Source of the DNA: Aedes albopictus | Lineage: Eukaryota; Arthropoda; Insecta; Diptera; Culicidae | Length of the DNA: 64,000 nt | Assembly (NCBI RefSeq): GCF_035046485.1 | Contig: NC_085137.1 | Coordinates: 14,227,346-14,291,345 of the forward strand | Direction of reading: 5' to 3' | Part shown: positions 43,201 through 52,849 of the stretch, one piece after another | Layout of the letters: every line of letters begins with the position of its first letter | Position numbering within the stretch: the first letter of the stretch is position 1 | Notes under the pieces: model-generated | Seen by the model: the letters and a program-made list of their open reading frames with translations, nothing else | Told to the model about the DNA's origin: nothing | Databases searched by the model: none | Position numbers and translations under genes: made by a program

Positions 43201-43932
43201 TTAGAGAAGGACTACGGCGTGAAGATCAACGCTGCCTCGATGTTCGACATCCAGGTCAAGCGTATCCATGAGTACAAACGTCAGCTGCTCAACTGCTTGC
43301 ACATCATCACCCTGTACAACCGCATCAAGCGTGACCCAACGGCCAACTTCACTCCACGTACCATCATGATCGGAGGAAAGGCTGCTCCTGGATACTACAT
43401 CGCCAAGCAGATCATCAAACTGATCTGCGCCGTTGGCAATGTCGTCAACAACGATCCTATTGTCGGCGATAAGCTCAAGGTTATCTTCCTGGAGAACTAC
43501 AGAGTCACGTTGGCCGAGAAGATCATGCCAGCTGCCGATCTGTCCGAGCAGATCTCCACCGCCGGTACGGAAGCGTCCGGAACTGGAAACATGAAGTTCA
43601 TGTTGAACGGTGCCTTAACCATCGGTACCCTGGACGGTGCCAACGTTGAGATGGCAGAGGAGATGGGCAACGATAACATCTTCATCTTCGGTATGACGGT
43701 GGATGAGGTCGAAGATCTGAAGCAACGTGGTTACAATGCCTACGATTACTATAACACCAACCCGGATATCAAGCAGTGCGTCGATCAGATCCAGAGTGGA
43801 TTCTTCAGTCCTGGAAATCCTCACGAGTTCACAGACATCGCCAACGTGCTGATGAAGTACGATCGCTACTTTTTGTTTGCCGATTATGAATCGTACATCA
43901 AGGCACAGGATCAGGTGTCGGCCACGTATCAG
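18977..43932 (+). CDS. GlyP: Glycogen phosphorylase, four of probably five coding exons
   Basis: The enzyme splits alpha-1,4 bonds of glycogen with phosphate, releasing glucose-1-phosphate in the cytosol. It works as a PLP-dependent dimer. Exons 18977-19219, 41672-41903, 41969-42265 and 42326-43932 join in frame (phases 0, 1, 1, 0) into 793 residues. Visible landmarks are the phosphorylation site 'KRKQISVRG' (Ser15 counting Met), the '[14 protein letters not shown]' loop, '[15 protein letters not shown]', the phosphate-binding '[13 protein letters not shown]', and the PLP lysine in 'GTGNMKF' (Lys681, matching Lys680 of the muscle enzyme). The family is ~840 residues, so about 50 C-terminal residues are missing after donor CAG|GTATAT. 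I found no matching exon in the window. Confidence 0.97.
20664..20864. mobile_element. 201-bp MITE with TTAA target site
   Basis: The terminal inverted repeats begin GGTGAAGATATGACGAAGCC and include CAAGAGCACAAATCT. They are flanked by TTAA at 20660-20663 and 20865-20868. About 50 bp at each end is inverted-repeated, with a short central spacer. TTAA suggests piggyBac-like mobilisation (Wuneng-type MITEs of Aedes use this site). Confidence 0.75.
21683..21845. mobile_element. 163-bp MITE, 'CATAAACTACGTAGAC' family
   Basis: The left end is GGGCCTGTCCATAAACTACG; the complement of the right end is GGCACTATCCATAAACTACG. The centre is a G-rich/A-rich palindrome. The same family recurs at 22752-22921. 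Confidence 0.75.
21880..24089. mobile_element. 2.2-kb TA-flanked element with CCCAAGTAACAC inverted repeats
   Basis: The ends CCCAAGTAACAC and GTGTTACTTGGG are each bordered by TA (21878-21879, 24090-24091), indicating a Tc1/mariner-type non-autonomous element. It sits inside the previous MITE and itself carries another MITE (22752-22921). No transposase coding is seen; ORFs up to ~100 codons inside look random. Confidence 0.75.
22752..22921. mobile_element. 170-bp MITE nested at third level
   Basis: Left end GGGGTTGTTCATGAACCACG, right-end complement GGGGCTGTTCATAAATCACG. It is the same family as 21683-21845. Confidence 0.7.
24300..24326. repeat. First part of left direct repeat of LOA copy 2
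   Basis: CTCTAGTAGACACGCCTAG and the following bases match 29797-29823. The repeat is interrupted here by the hAT-like MITE and resumes at 27490. Confidence 0.7.
25100..26420 (+). repeat. ~150-bp tandem satellite, about nine degenerate units
   Basis: The phrase 'CCGTTCATCAGGTTA', then 'GATTTGATGTGTCGCATGCA', then 'TTGGCCACTTCCGGCGGGAC' and 'GGAACCGGTTCCGG' recurs every 140-160 bp. GGAACCGGTTCC is a perfect palindrome within the unit. Short ORFs that cross it are artefacts. Confidence 0.8.
26617..26675 (+). repeat. CA/CATA microsatellite
   Basis: A run of ACACAT/ACACAC words inside the satellite-carrying element; the inverted family member has its GT version at 35946-35975. Confidence 0.85.
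27490..27677. repeat. Second part of left direct repeat of LOA copy 2
   Basis: It matches 29824-30014 with about nine substitutions and a small indel (roughly 95% by eye), ending GCATTGTTTGCTATTG. Together with 24300-24326 it makes a ~215-bp left repeat. Confidence 0.75.
27678..29796 (+). mobile_element. LOA-like retrotransposon, degenerate internally deleted copy 2
   Basis: From 27804 the leader matches copy 1 (GACCGCCTGATCC...GGTGACCCCTAATTCATGG), and the 3' end has the same CTGGAGCCGACCTTCTGATACC tail. The interior is only ~2 kb, with traces of endonuclease (28240-28730) and RT (28840-29500) but many stops and shifts. About 126 bp upstream (27678-27803) are absent from copy 1 and may be the true 5' end. 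It is flanked by ~215-bp direct repeats. Confidence 0.75.
29797..30014. repeat. Right ~218-bp direct repeat of LOA copy 2
   Basis: It begins CTCTAGTAGACACGCC directly after the LOA tail and ends GCATTGTTTGCTATTG. It carries the uninterrupted site of the hAT-like MITE (ATGGGTGTTCTAAGG). Confidence 0.75.
30015..30894. other. Remainder of satellite-type element and unassigned DNA
   Basis: 30020-30200 continues the satellite family (GTTCCGGAGTTATAGCC, CATCATGTGACACATCA). 30375-30580 is rich in ATCTGTAT/CCCATACAAAA words related to 640-780. The 135-codon ORF across 30034-30441 follows repeat DNA and is not a convincing gene. Confidence 0.45.
30895..31570 (+). repeat. Degenerate tandem repeat with 'TTCAAGATGGC' core
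   Basis: About five units of 115-190 bp share 'AAATTCAAGATGGCTGCTGTT', 'AGGCTCTAGAACCATG', 'AATATGGGTATA' and 'CCGGAGTC'. The same family supplies the 48-bp repeats at 35776 and 36968. Confidence 0.65.
32737..32786 (-). ncRNA. Hammerhead-ribozyme-like motif, Penelope-like element type
   Basis: The minus strand reads GACA, CTGAAGA (fits CUGANGA), C, stem GACCT/AGGTC with loop TACAGTTG, GAAA, ATAC/GTAT palindrome, C, TGTC. Stem I (GACA/TGTC), stem II, both core boxes and a cleavable C after the short stem III are present. One extra base sits between CUGAAGA and stem II, as in the copy at 18009. This type of short-stem-III motif is known in Penelope-like retroelements. No Penelope RT was recognised nearby. 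Confidence 0.6.
34270..34277 (+). promoter_or_regulatory. TATA-box-like element in GlyP intron 1
   Basis: TATAAATA followed ~25-30 bp later by CACTGTGTTCG, in a locally GC-rich stretch (34200-34460) unlike the surrounding intron. It could be an alternative promoter or a relic promoter of a mobile element. No coding exon follows that would splice in frame to GlyP exon 2. Confidence 0.3.
35776..35823. repeat. Left 48-bp direct repeat flanking the satellite element
   Basis: ACCGAAATTC...CGAACTCTTTTT matches 36968-37015 with four or five differences. The segment belongs to the 'AAGATGGCTGCTGTT' repeat family. Confidence 0.75.
35824..36967 (-). mobile_element. Satellite-carrying element, inverted second copy
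   Basis: It begins GTCTTTCTCCTACAC, the complement of the right end of the element at 24383. It then has the GTGTGT tract, two copies of 'CCGATTTTAACGACCGACGG', and four or five ~150-bp satellite units in reverse orientation ending near 36940. It is bordered by 48-bp direct repeats. Confidence 0.65.
36968..37015. repeat. Right 48-bp direct repeat flanking the satellite element
   Basis: Partner of 35776-35823. Confidence 0.75.
37445..37484 (+). repeat. 7-bp tandem repeat (AACCAAG)n
   Basis: Five near-perfect copies of AACCAAG. Too short and unspaced to be an array of any functional class. Confidence 0.9.
39558..39735 (-). pseudogene. C-terminal fragment of a Myb/SANT-like DNA-binding protein
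   Basis: The minus-strand frame reads '[20 protein letters not shown]', then '[19 protein letters not shown]', then 'KEAPG' and a stop at 39558. The heptad-like charged pattern predicts a coiled coil, as at the C-terminus of Myb/SANT-like proteins carried by Harbinger-type elements or recruited by insects. One in-frame TAG lies upstream, and no DNA-binding domain was found. It is most likely a relic of a mobile element. Confidence 0.45.
40096..41160 (-). pseudogene. RTE-clade retrotransposon fragment (endonuclease end and RT start)
   Basis: Minus-strand pieces in several frames read in order: '[18 protein letters not shown]' and '[15 protein letters not shown]' (endonuclease end), '[13 protein letters not shown]', '[15 protein letters not shown]', and '[19 protein letters not shown]' (first RT blocks). 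The 'SDHYLV...RPKLS' and '[14 protein letters not shown]' wording is typical of insect RTE elements. Both ends are truncated and at least three frameshifts are needed. Confidence 0.8.
41161..41671. other. 3' end of GlyP intron 1
   Basis: No recognised repeat or gene. A 96-codon ORF (41348-41638) has no known motif and runs into the splice acceptor region; I regard it as chance. Confidence 0.4.
41672..41903 (+). CDS. GlyP: GlyP exon 2
   Basis: Acceptor CCCAACAG|CGC; starts '[15 protein letters not shown]', ends in 'GMPAYGYG' with donor ACG|GTAAGT (phase 1). It contains the glycine-rich '[14 protein letters not shown]' segment that contacts the substrate phosphate region. Confidence 0.97.
41969..42265 (+). 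CDS. GlyP: GlyP exon 3
   Basis: Acceptor TTCACAG|GT completes the split Gly codon. It encodes '[12 protein letters not shown]' through '[14 protein letters not shown]' and ends at donor TTCT|GTAAGT (phase 1). The introns on both sides are only 60-65 bp, in contrast to the 22-kb first intron. Confidence 0.97.
42326..43932 (+). CDS. GlyP: GlyP exon 4 (catalytic domain)
   Basis: Acceptor CTTGCAG|TT completes a split Phe. This 1.6-kb exon holds most of the catalytic domain: '[15 protein letters not shown]', '[15 protein letters not shown]', '[10 protein letters not shown]', '[11 protein letters not shown]', '[14 protein letters not shown]' with the PLP lysine, and '[15 protein letters not shown]'. 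It ends 'VSATYQ' with donor CAG|GTATAT, phase 0. Codon use is GC-rich at third positions, unlike all surrounding DNA. No stop or shift is present. Confidence 0.98.
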
Positions 43933-43976
43933 GTATATATTTCATATGAGCATTTATTCACTAATATTAACCCATA

Positions 43977-45906
43977 GGCATGGTACACAAACTCCGTAAC
44001 GTCAAAACCAGCCATTTCAGACCCCCTCCCTTCCCATTGTAACGCTTTTTGTATGTATACTCAAACATTTTTGTATGGGTCGTAACGACAGGTTTGACTC
44101 CCCCACTTCCTGTGCTGAATTAAGGGAGGTCAGAGGGGCCATGGCCCTGGGCCCCCACGTTTCAGGGGTCACCACAAAATTTCACTTCACGCAGAAACAA
44201 ATGTAAGGCAAGAAAAAAGTAGTGCTGGAAACTACTCCTGATTGGATTTTTTGTCATACGAACGTTAAGGTGAAACGGGATGCCGTGATATTTTTCCTAT
44301 CTTGCCTCTCTTTCTAACAATTTGCTTCGCGATTTTGAAGATGGTTATCTCGAGTTCTATCGCACTGAAGATGCTGAAAAACAATCAGCATATGCACTGC
44401 AAGTGAGCATACACAATGATAGGTTTTTCGTTGCAAAATATGAAGTAGAATCTGAGATTACCATCTTAGTAGCAACAGAGCAATGGCGAATATTTCCTCG
44501 ACCGTCCCGTTCGTCCTTAAATTACTGTCTACTGTATGTGATATGCTGTGGTTCATTTGAGTAAAACTGAATTCAACAATATTTTAAGTTTTTCCTCCTT
44601 TCTTTATTTGAACAATTGCTCAAGATATTCTACCGCAAATTCTGGAGATAATCTTTGCCTGAATTCTAGAGGAACTCCTATACTCTATAAATTTGAGAAC
44701 CAAAAAAGCGTCTGCTGAACATTTGTGTTTATTTGTCTAAAACTTTTGGAAACTTTTTGAAGAATTTTCCAAAGAGTTCATAGAGCATTTCAGGAATTTG
44801 AGTCAATTACTTATTTGGAACTCTAGAGTTTGATTTAACATACGACTTACAACTTTTCGAATTAAAGAATCCCAGAACTGTTGAAATTTTTTCAGAGGAA
44901 TTATAGTAATAATTTTTGGCAGATTATTTTGAAGAGTTTCCAAATTTCTTGAGTTGGGTTTTTTTTTTCAAAAAAAATGATGATATTTTTGGAGAAATCC
45001 TGATAAAACCCATGATTTCTTTGAGGAAATCGCAGAAGAAATTTGTGGCGAAATTGGCTTCAAATTTGGCCAGGATTTCTGCAAAAGACTTTCAAAAAAA
45101 TAATAATAGGAAGTTTTATTGGAAACGGGAGTCAGAAATTTCATCATTAGCTTGTTTTTGTTGTATTTATTCTTTATGGTAATTGACCAGCAACTTTCCC
45201 AGCGATGGCAGTAGAAATTTTCTAGAAACTCTCTTTGGATTTCGCAAAAGCGATTGCGCTACATATTCAGCTACAATTTTTTCTTGAAATTTATATATGA
45301 ACTTTGGCAAGAATTTCTTTTAAATCTATGGGATCTAATGCTGCGATCACAGCCATGAAAACCTTTTTTTACTGTATTTCTTTCCCATTCTAATTTCAAA
45401 TCTGTTATGTAATTAGAATTATAGCGGGCATTTCTCCAAGCTCTGCGTATTGTCGTATTATCAAATTCTCCCACAAGGACATCAATTCAACCATTAATAC
45501 ATTTTTGAAAAAGTGCTTTTTTATTTTTTCCATGTTTTATGCTAGGAGCAAGACAGATCTAACGAGAGAAAATCTGTGTTCGGAGTGTTTTTCAGAATTC
45601 CTCAGATATTCTCTCACCCATATCAAAGTGTGATCTGGTACTAATGCCAAACTGCAAAGTGTTGCGTGCGCTGAATGAAAATTGCACTTTTGGGGATGTC
45701 TTTCAACAAATTTCGTCGATCATCGACAAAAAGAGTAACTCCGAATTTCTCAGAGTTGCTCTCGTTTGCACAGTGTCTTGCCCCTAGGTCTTATGTGCAA
45801 AATTATCTTCTATATAGAGGCCCCCACAACACTGTGGCCCCGGGCCCCCACATTTATAAATCCGGCCCTGCCCACTCCCCCTATGGCGTTACGTAATTTG
45901 TGTACG
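43977..45906. mobile_element. MITE with GTACACAAA/TTTGTGTAC ends, enlarged by other repeat DNA
   Basis: Left end GGTACACAAACTCCGTAACG and right end GCGTTACGTAATTTGTGTAC are inverted repeats; the right end touches the N gap. Two G/C-rich segments (GGCCCTGGGCCCCCACGTTT at 44143 and GGCCCCGGGCCCCCACATTT at 45836) show a further insertion within it. 44260-45800 is A/T-rich with no recognised coding. Confidence 0.5.
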
Positions 45907-46406
45907 NNNNNNNNNNNNNNNNNNNNNNNNNNNNNNNNNNNNNNNNNNNNNNNNNNNNNNNNNNNNNNNNNNNNNNNNNNNNNNNNNNNNNNNNNNNNNN
46001 NNNNNNNNNNNNNNNNNNNNNNNNNNNNNNNNNNNNNNNNNNNNNNNNNNNNNNNNNNNNNNNNNNNNNNNNNNNNNNNNNNNNNNNNNNNNNNNNNNNN
46101 NNNNNNNNNNNNNNNNNNNNNNNNNNNNNNNNNNNNNNNNNNNNNNNNNNNNNNNNNNNNNNNNNNNNNNNNNNNNNNNNNNNNNNNNNNNNNNNNNNNN
46201 NNNNNNNNNNNNNNNNNNNNNNNNNNNNNNNNNNNNNNNNNNNNNNNNNNNNNNNNNNNNNNNNNNNNNNNNNNNNNNNNNNNNNNNNNNNNNNNNNNNN
46301 NNNNNNNNNNNNNNNNNNNNNNNNNNNNNNNNNNNNNNNNNNNNNNNNNNNNNNNNNNNNNNNNNNNNNNNNNNNNNNNNNNNNNNNNNNNNNNNNNNNN
46401 NNNNNN
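45907..46406. other. Assembly gap (500 N)
   Basis: Exactly 500 undefined bases, a round number typical of a placeholder. The true size is unknown. One possible location of the missing GlyP terminal exon. Confidence 0.95.
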
Positions 46407-46457
46407 TTATACTCTTTAGGAAAACAGAGGCACAACCACGCAGTAATAATGGTCATA

Positions 46458-47250
46458 CAGGGGATAGACAAAATGCTCGGGACAGGTACAAATTTCACTT
46501 TCCAAAAAATGTTCAACTAGCTGTAATTTTTCAAAAAGTTCATAAAATATTCTCAAATTTTCACTGTAAGTTGATCAACTTGTGTATCACTAGTCAAAAT
46601 TTGAAAAAAAGGCACGTAAAGATTCTAGAAAAAGCTATAATTATCCGATAATTAACTTTGAGCTGTTATATCTTCGGCTTCAATGAACCGAATGCAATGA
46701 AATTTTGACCATTTATGACTTATATAATCAGCTCTGAAAAAGTTTGACTTAACATGAAATATTCAACAAGAGTAAAAGTTATAGAGATTTTATTAATTTT
46801 CTAACTTTTTAGTAAATCGGTCTATTTACAATATATGTACATTCCATTACTTTTTTAATATATTGCCGACAATTTGGTTACTTTCCTTCAAAACATATTA
46901 ATATTCAAGCCAATTAGAGGGAATTTATGTGAACTATAATTAGCATCCTGAATTTTGAAACGATGTTGAAGTTTTTAATAATTTGGTGTTCTATTAGAAA
47001 AAATAATCTAATCGTTATAATTTTCTTCCGTGTAAAGAATTTTAAGTTTTGTCAAAAGTTTTTCATAGTTCATTACATAAGCCATAAATGGTAAAAATTT
47101 CATCACAATCGATTCGTTGAATCCGTAGATATAACAGCTCAAAGTTGACTATCGGCTAATTATACCTTTCTATAGACTCCTTATAAATTCGTGCGAAATA
47201 GCTAATTTTGACTACTGATACACAAGTAATTGATCAACTTACAGTGATGT
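46458..47250. mobile_element. Palindromic TA-site MITE, copy 2
   Basis: It begins CAGGGGATAGACAAAATG after TA and follows the 12341-13261 copy through both palindrome arms. The match is lost after 47241, so the right terminus is diverged or deleted. Confidence 0.7.
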
Positions 47251-47816
47251 TTGGTAGTTTAAGATTTTGTAACTGTTATGTGCGTTAGATGTTCTTAACC
47301 ATGACATGAAAAGGTGTCCCCGGAAAATTAAGGTTTGCGTTTTAAGATAAATTTGTTTGAAATTTAATTTACCAGAAGCTAGTTTTCGTTCATTCTATCT
47401 TGCACGTTACGTAATTGTGCGTATTATGGAGCTAAGTAAGGCACATAAACGAGAGTATTTAACCATGAAAATGATTATGATTCATGACTTAGCACGTTTG
47501 TTCGAAACGCAATAAACGTAAGCAACCAAGCGCCTCCATTCCTACACTAATCATTGCCCATCATATCCTTTCAGCTTTTACCACCTTCCGGATGCCAGGT
47601 TCGCCCTAGAATGCAACGAGTACATCGTCCTAAGTACTCGACGGTCGAATATCTCGAGTACCTGCATGTCCTCCTCCGTGCCCTAGAGAACCACCGGTCT
47701 TCTCAGCGTTTTGTTCATGGTACATTTAGTGCAGGAATGGATCGACTACTGGTTCTTGTGGAGGTCCGACTCTCACTGATGATGTGCCTTCCTATTCGAT
47801 GGCGAACGTTGTTGTC

Positions 47817-47945
47817 TTAAGTTAATAAGGATCCGAGGTAGAGAAAGTTCTCCACCACTTCAAAAGCGTCCCCGTCTATCGTAACATTGCACGGTGGGAA
47901 AAATTCAACCCGATTCAAGCCGAGTTTCTTACGGAAAGCAAAATC
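47817..47945 (-). pseudogene. RTE-type RT C-terminal fragment
   Basis: The minus-strand frame reads 'VTIDGDAFEVVENFLYLGSL'. The F.YLGS block follows the RT domain in insect RTE elements. Upstream (47554-47820) may be more of the same in other frames. Truncated at both ends. Confidence 0.5.
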
Positions 47946-48342
47946 ATTGTCAAAATACTTTAGCACCAGATATTTATTTTGAAGACACAAATCAGAAGTA
48001 AATCGTATTGCGGATATCAGTTGCATATTATGATCAAATTGTGGTTCTGGAACATCCTGGAACATTCGTATAAGCTGGTATACAGAAGACTTACTCTTAT
48101 AGACATTTACATTACATTCACACCCATATTGAAAGTATGAAAAGTAAATTTGCAACGACCTATTTATAGGATTGAAATTATATCAGATAGCCCTGGCCAG
48201 TTACTTAGAAGGTAATATCAGGCCAGTGATAATTCCGAATTCCTCTGAATACCTATACATACTTTGTAATGCTTCTGGGATGTTTTCAGGTTCCTTCTGG
48301 GATGCTTCTAGCATCCTTCTGGTTTCCTTTAAACTTCTTCTA

Positions 48343-49465
48343 AAGGGTGATACGGTCAAAATTTGGTCACACAATTGGTTTCATAACTTGATACTGCGTA
48401 CACCAAAACAGCTGATTTTTGGACCAGTAATGGTACATTATATGTAGCTTATACCATAAAATTTTCATCAAAATCGGTTTAGTATGTGCGGAGATATTGT
48501 GAATCCTGAAAACTGCAATTTTAAAATGTTGTACAAGGAGGATTAAAAAATAAGAACACATTTTTACTCTTTTATTTATAGAGCCACAAATACTGAACCA
48601 ATTTCAATGAAAATTTTTCTGTGTGTAAAGTATACATATCAAAATGTTGTGTAAAAATTTCATTCAATTTGATCCAGCCATTACAAAGTTATATTTGTTT
48701 AGGTGGTCAAATTTTGTCAAATTTTGTCAAGTCAAGCCAAATTTTGGTCAGACATTTTTTTTCATAACTTTAGACTGCGTACACCAAAACAGCTGATTTT
48801 TGGATCAGTAATGGTCCATTATATGTAGCTTGTACCATAAAAATCGGTCCAGTATTTGCGGAGATATTGTTGAACCCTGAGATCTGCAATTTTATTTTTT
48901 TTTTTCACAAATAAGAACACATTTTACTGTTTTATTTATAGAGCCAGAAATACTTAACCGATTTCAATGAAAATTTTTCTGTTTGTGAAGTATGCATATC
49001 AAAATGTTGTGTAAAAATTTCATTCAGTTTGATCGAGCCGTTACTAAGTTATATTTGCTTAAGTGGCACCCGGTCAGTTTTTTTCATATTCAAACTGCTA
49101 CAACTTTGAAAGTATTCATACAAAATAGCTCAAAATTTTACTGCGAACGTATTTTCATAATAGTATTATACTGTAAAATTTTGATAAAAATCGGAGCAGT
49201 ATTGGTTGTTCTATAATCAAAATTGTGCTTTACTGACCTTAAATTTCCGAAAATTTACTATGGGGCGCCTTTGTACAAAATTTTAAAAAGGTAGGTCGAT
49301 GGTTTCATCTATATATCAACCAATACTTAATCGATTTTGATGAAAATTTTATGGTATAAGCTACATATAATGTAGCATTACTGGTCCAAAAATTAGCTGT
49401 TTTGGTGTACGCAGTCTAAAGTTATGAAAAAAATTGTGTGACCAAATTTTGACCGTATCACCCTT
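48343..49465. mobile_element. 1.1-kb TA-flanked element (Tc1/mariner-like, non-autonomous)
   Basis: The ends are AAGGGTGATACGGTCAAAAT and its complement, each bordered by TA (48341-48342, 49466-49467). The inverted repeats extend over >100 bp (ACCAAAACAGCTGATTTTTG). The interior has two tandem-like ~350-bp half copies (48343-48690, 48710-49060). No transposase ORF. Confidence 0.8.
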
Positions 49466-49528
49466 TAGGTTTCTTCAAGAATCTTTCTGGAATGAATCCA
49501 GTTTTCCTTTGGGATGCTTCCCAATTTC

Positions 49529-49576
49529 TTACTTACTTGCTTACTTACTTACTTACTTACTTACTACTTACTTACT
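49529..49576 (+). repeat. (CTTA)n microsatellite
   Basis: Ten or more CTTA tetranucleotides with two interruptions. Confidence 0.9.
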
Positions 49577-49910
49577 CCTAAGTTATTACTACCAGATTCC
49601 ACCTGGGATGCTTTCAGATTTTTTCAGGTATGCTTCTATCCATCAGGAATGCTTTAATAATCCTTCCGGGATGCTTCCTGAATCCTTTTGGGTTGCTTCC
49701 AAATTCCTTCTGGGATATTCTCAGATTCCTTCTGGGATGCTGGGATATCTTTTGAGATGCTTCCCGAGTTCTGCTGGGATACTTACAGATTTCTTCTGGG
49801 ATGCTTCCAGAATCCTTCAGATATGCTGCCAGAATCCATCAAGGATGCTTCAAAAACCTTTCTATGATACTCCAAGAATGCTTCTACGATGCTTCCAGAT
49901 TTTTGTTTAA

Positions 49911-51666
49911 CCTATACGTACCGAACCGACCCCCGATATCTCATTTTCAAAATGCTGGCATTTCGTCAATTTTCATCCGATTTTTTTGAAGTCGCCCTCA
50001 ATCGATCATAAATTAGTGCTAGTTTATTACACTCAAGTGGCCATGCAATATCCGGAACCATTCCGGAGATATTCCGGATTGTGTTGGGGTCAGGAGGTTG
50101 CCAAAATGGCTAAAAGTGATGGTTTCGTTTGTTATTGTGTTTGAACTATCGATTTTCAGAGAAATTTTCGTTGCAAACAGTGAAACACAACTGCGATAAC
50201 CAGATTTGAATAAGTTGACTCATCCGGATCCCCGTGACAGGTTCAGCGGGGGCTGATTGAGGACACTTCTGGTTTTCAACCTAAACATGCCGTGCGACAC
50301 ATCAATCTTCATGATTTTGAATGATTGAGTCAGAAACGATAGGCTTAAGTCTGTATCAACTAATTTGGCCACCCCGGAACATCTAGCACAAGTTCCACGG
50401 GAGTGTCATCGGGGAAATTTCTGGTTTGCAACCGAAACATGCCGTGCGACGTATCAATCTTCATGATTTCGAGAGAATGAGGCGGAAAAAAAATACTGAA
50501 GCATGTATTTTTTTATCTGTATTAACGAGATTTTTAGCCCTAGACTAGTTCATCTCGGGACCCACACTTGACTTCTTTTCCGAAGGAAGAACTCACATTT
50601 TGCGAGTTTGTCGGGATTGGGATTCGATCCCAGGTCCTCGGCGTGATAGTCAAATGTTCTAACCATCATACCAGGTCCGCTCCACTGAAGCATGTAATAA
50701 CCGATATGGCCGCTACGGAACACCTGGAACAAGCGGGGGCCTCTCAAACACAATACCAGTGTCGCGAAGCATCAGCGTACAAGTCACAAAAAAGCTGATA
50801 AACACCAAACTTGTATCACCCTGTCTCTGCGGTTTCTGATTCGCTCTCTCTACAGTCGCTAACACCAGAAAAGACTTGAGCCGCTGTTATGCTGGCTACG
50901 AAAACATTGCATTGGTGGGATAGGGATGCCAATTCCTTGGAAAAGACAGAATCCCATCAAAAGTCACCCGGTCACCCTTGTTTTGCTATACAATCATCCT
51001 GACTTGGATTCGGCTCATGTGAGTGTCATGACTCTCTCCGTCGCCTCAAGCAGATGCACGAGCAACAGCATGTAAAACTATGCATGTGTATTATCACAAG
51101 CACGATACTACGTCATAAATCCTATTCGTTTTGCATAGCTCAGTTTAAACGCACACATAGAGCGCACCGCGCAGTTCGCCCTGGTTACGGCAAACGCTCT
51201 CACTTCGCCCGTTATGCATCGTTGCTCAGAGAGATTGATTGTCTCGCAATCCGCCTGGAGCATACTCAGCAACTGCTATCGCTGCAAAGCTGCGATGGGT
51301 GGAAACCACAACATGTTTGTCATTCCAGGCGTGACACGCTAGCTGGTTCGTATTACCTTGGGAAGGGTGACTCCAGAAAGCGGTTCAAGTGATTGTCTCG
51401 CGATGGTCGCGATTATTCGCAAGACTGACAATAACACACGAAATAATCACTTTTGGCCATTTGGCAAAACATACTTCTCCCCCACTCCTAGACCCAAGTA
51501 CAATCCCAAATATCTCCGGAATGGTTCCGGATATTACATAACCACTCGAGTGTAATAAACTTTTACCAATTTATGATCGATGGAGAGCGACATCAAAAAA
51601 TCGGATGAAAATTGACGAAATGCCAGCATTTTAAAAATGAGACGTCGGGGGTCGGGTACGTGAAGG
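49911..51666. mobile_element. 1.76-kb TTAA-flanked element (piggyBac-like site)
   Basis: The ends are CCTATACGTACCGAACCGAC and, in complement, CCTTCACGTACCCGACCCCC, with TTAA at 49907-49910 and 51667-51670. The inverted repeats run ~180 bp to 'ATATCCGGAACCATTCCGGA'. A tRNA-derived SINE sits inside. No transposase ORF is recognisable. Confidence 0.75.
50508..50683 (-). mobile_element. tRNA-derived SINE (176 bp)
   Basis: The minus strand starts GGAGCGGACCTGGTATGATG (A-box-like TGGTATGATGG) and has the B-box-like GGATCGAATCC. It ends in ATACAGATAAAAAAA. It is flanked by the 13-bp duplication ACTGAAGCATGTA at 50495-50507 and 50684-50696. It differs from the Feilai-like SINE at 2419. Confidence 0.8.
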
Positions 51667-52182
51667 TTAAAGATGCTTCCCGAGTTATTCAGGGAAACAT
51701 CCAGATCTTTCTGGGTTGTTTACAGAATTTTTTCTGGAATTATTCCAGATTTTTTCTGGAATTACGCTTCCATATTTCTTCTATGATCCTTTCAGAATCC
51801 TTCTGAATTCCTTTCAGGAATTTTCTAGGCTGCATCTAGAATTTTTCTGGAATGCTTCAAGTTTTTTTATGGATGCTTACTGAGTTCCTCTGGGATTCTA
51901 CCAGATTCCTTCTGGGATGCTTTCCAAATTCTTCTGGGATGCTACCAGATTTCTTTAGAGATACTTATAAATTCCTTATAGGATGTTTGCAGATTCGTTC
52001 TAAGACGCTTCCATAATCTTTCTGCATTGCTCCAGAATATTTCTCCAGAATACTTCTGGGCAAGGGCGTAGCCAGCTTTTCGGTCAGGGGGGGGGGGGGG
52101 GCAAGCACCCTTAGTAAAAATGTATCTACTAGCTTTTATAACTAAACGCAGCACGATGAATTTGATTATATCTATATCTATA

Positions 52183-52481
52183 TCTATATAAAAATGAGTT
52201 TGAAGTCCCTTTGAGGCAACAAAACTCAAGAACGGCTGAACCGATCAGGATGACTCTTGCACGGTTCGGTTCGTATTCGTGGTGGCTGTGTTTATATGTA
52301 CAAAAAGTTTGGAAAATCAGCTAGAAAAGTAACAAAATTGAAAAAGTACTGATTTTCCATGAGCTGGGAAGAAAATCAACACGACCAAAATGAACTCAAT
52401 CTAGAGTACGGTGCTATTTTGAGCTCAACAGTTGTCAAACCACCACAAGATGGCAAGACAAAGTTTGCCGGGACAGCTAGT
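52183..52481 (+). mobile_element. Non-autonomous Helitron remnant, copy 2
   Basis: It matches 170-471 from TCTATATAAAAATGAGTTTG to the CAGCTAG end before T. The start is blurred by a (TATATC)n run, so it may begin at 52171. It lies within the hAT-like element. Confidence 0.7.
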
Positions 52482-52849
52482 TAACAATAATACTCTAAAA
52501 GCTTTATTTAACCCTTAACCCTGTTGTATTTTGTACAATACGTTAACAAAACTCGCTGATCTACACAAATCAACGTGGTGCTGGTAGCGATGGCCAATTT
52601 ATGGAAGATTAAGGATGTTTATTTACTCGTGCAACATTTTGCTCTGATTTTTTTGTCAATGTCTACAAAACATTTATCAGAAATTATAGCTGGACTCTTT
52701 TGGAAATTAGGAACTCTTTTGAGGATTAACCTAGAATTTCCTGGTTCCTGTATGCTTCCATTTATCTCCCAATACTATTTGCTGGAGAAATTCCTCCAGA
52801 ATTTTTTTAATTTTTGAATTCCAGAAGGAATTTCTGTAAGAATTTTAAA

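Noticed and set aside
45766..46520. ORFs of over 200 codons across the N gap
   Set aside because: Made of undefined bases only.
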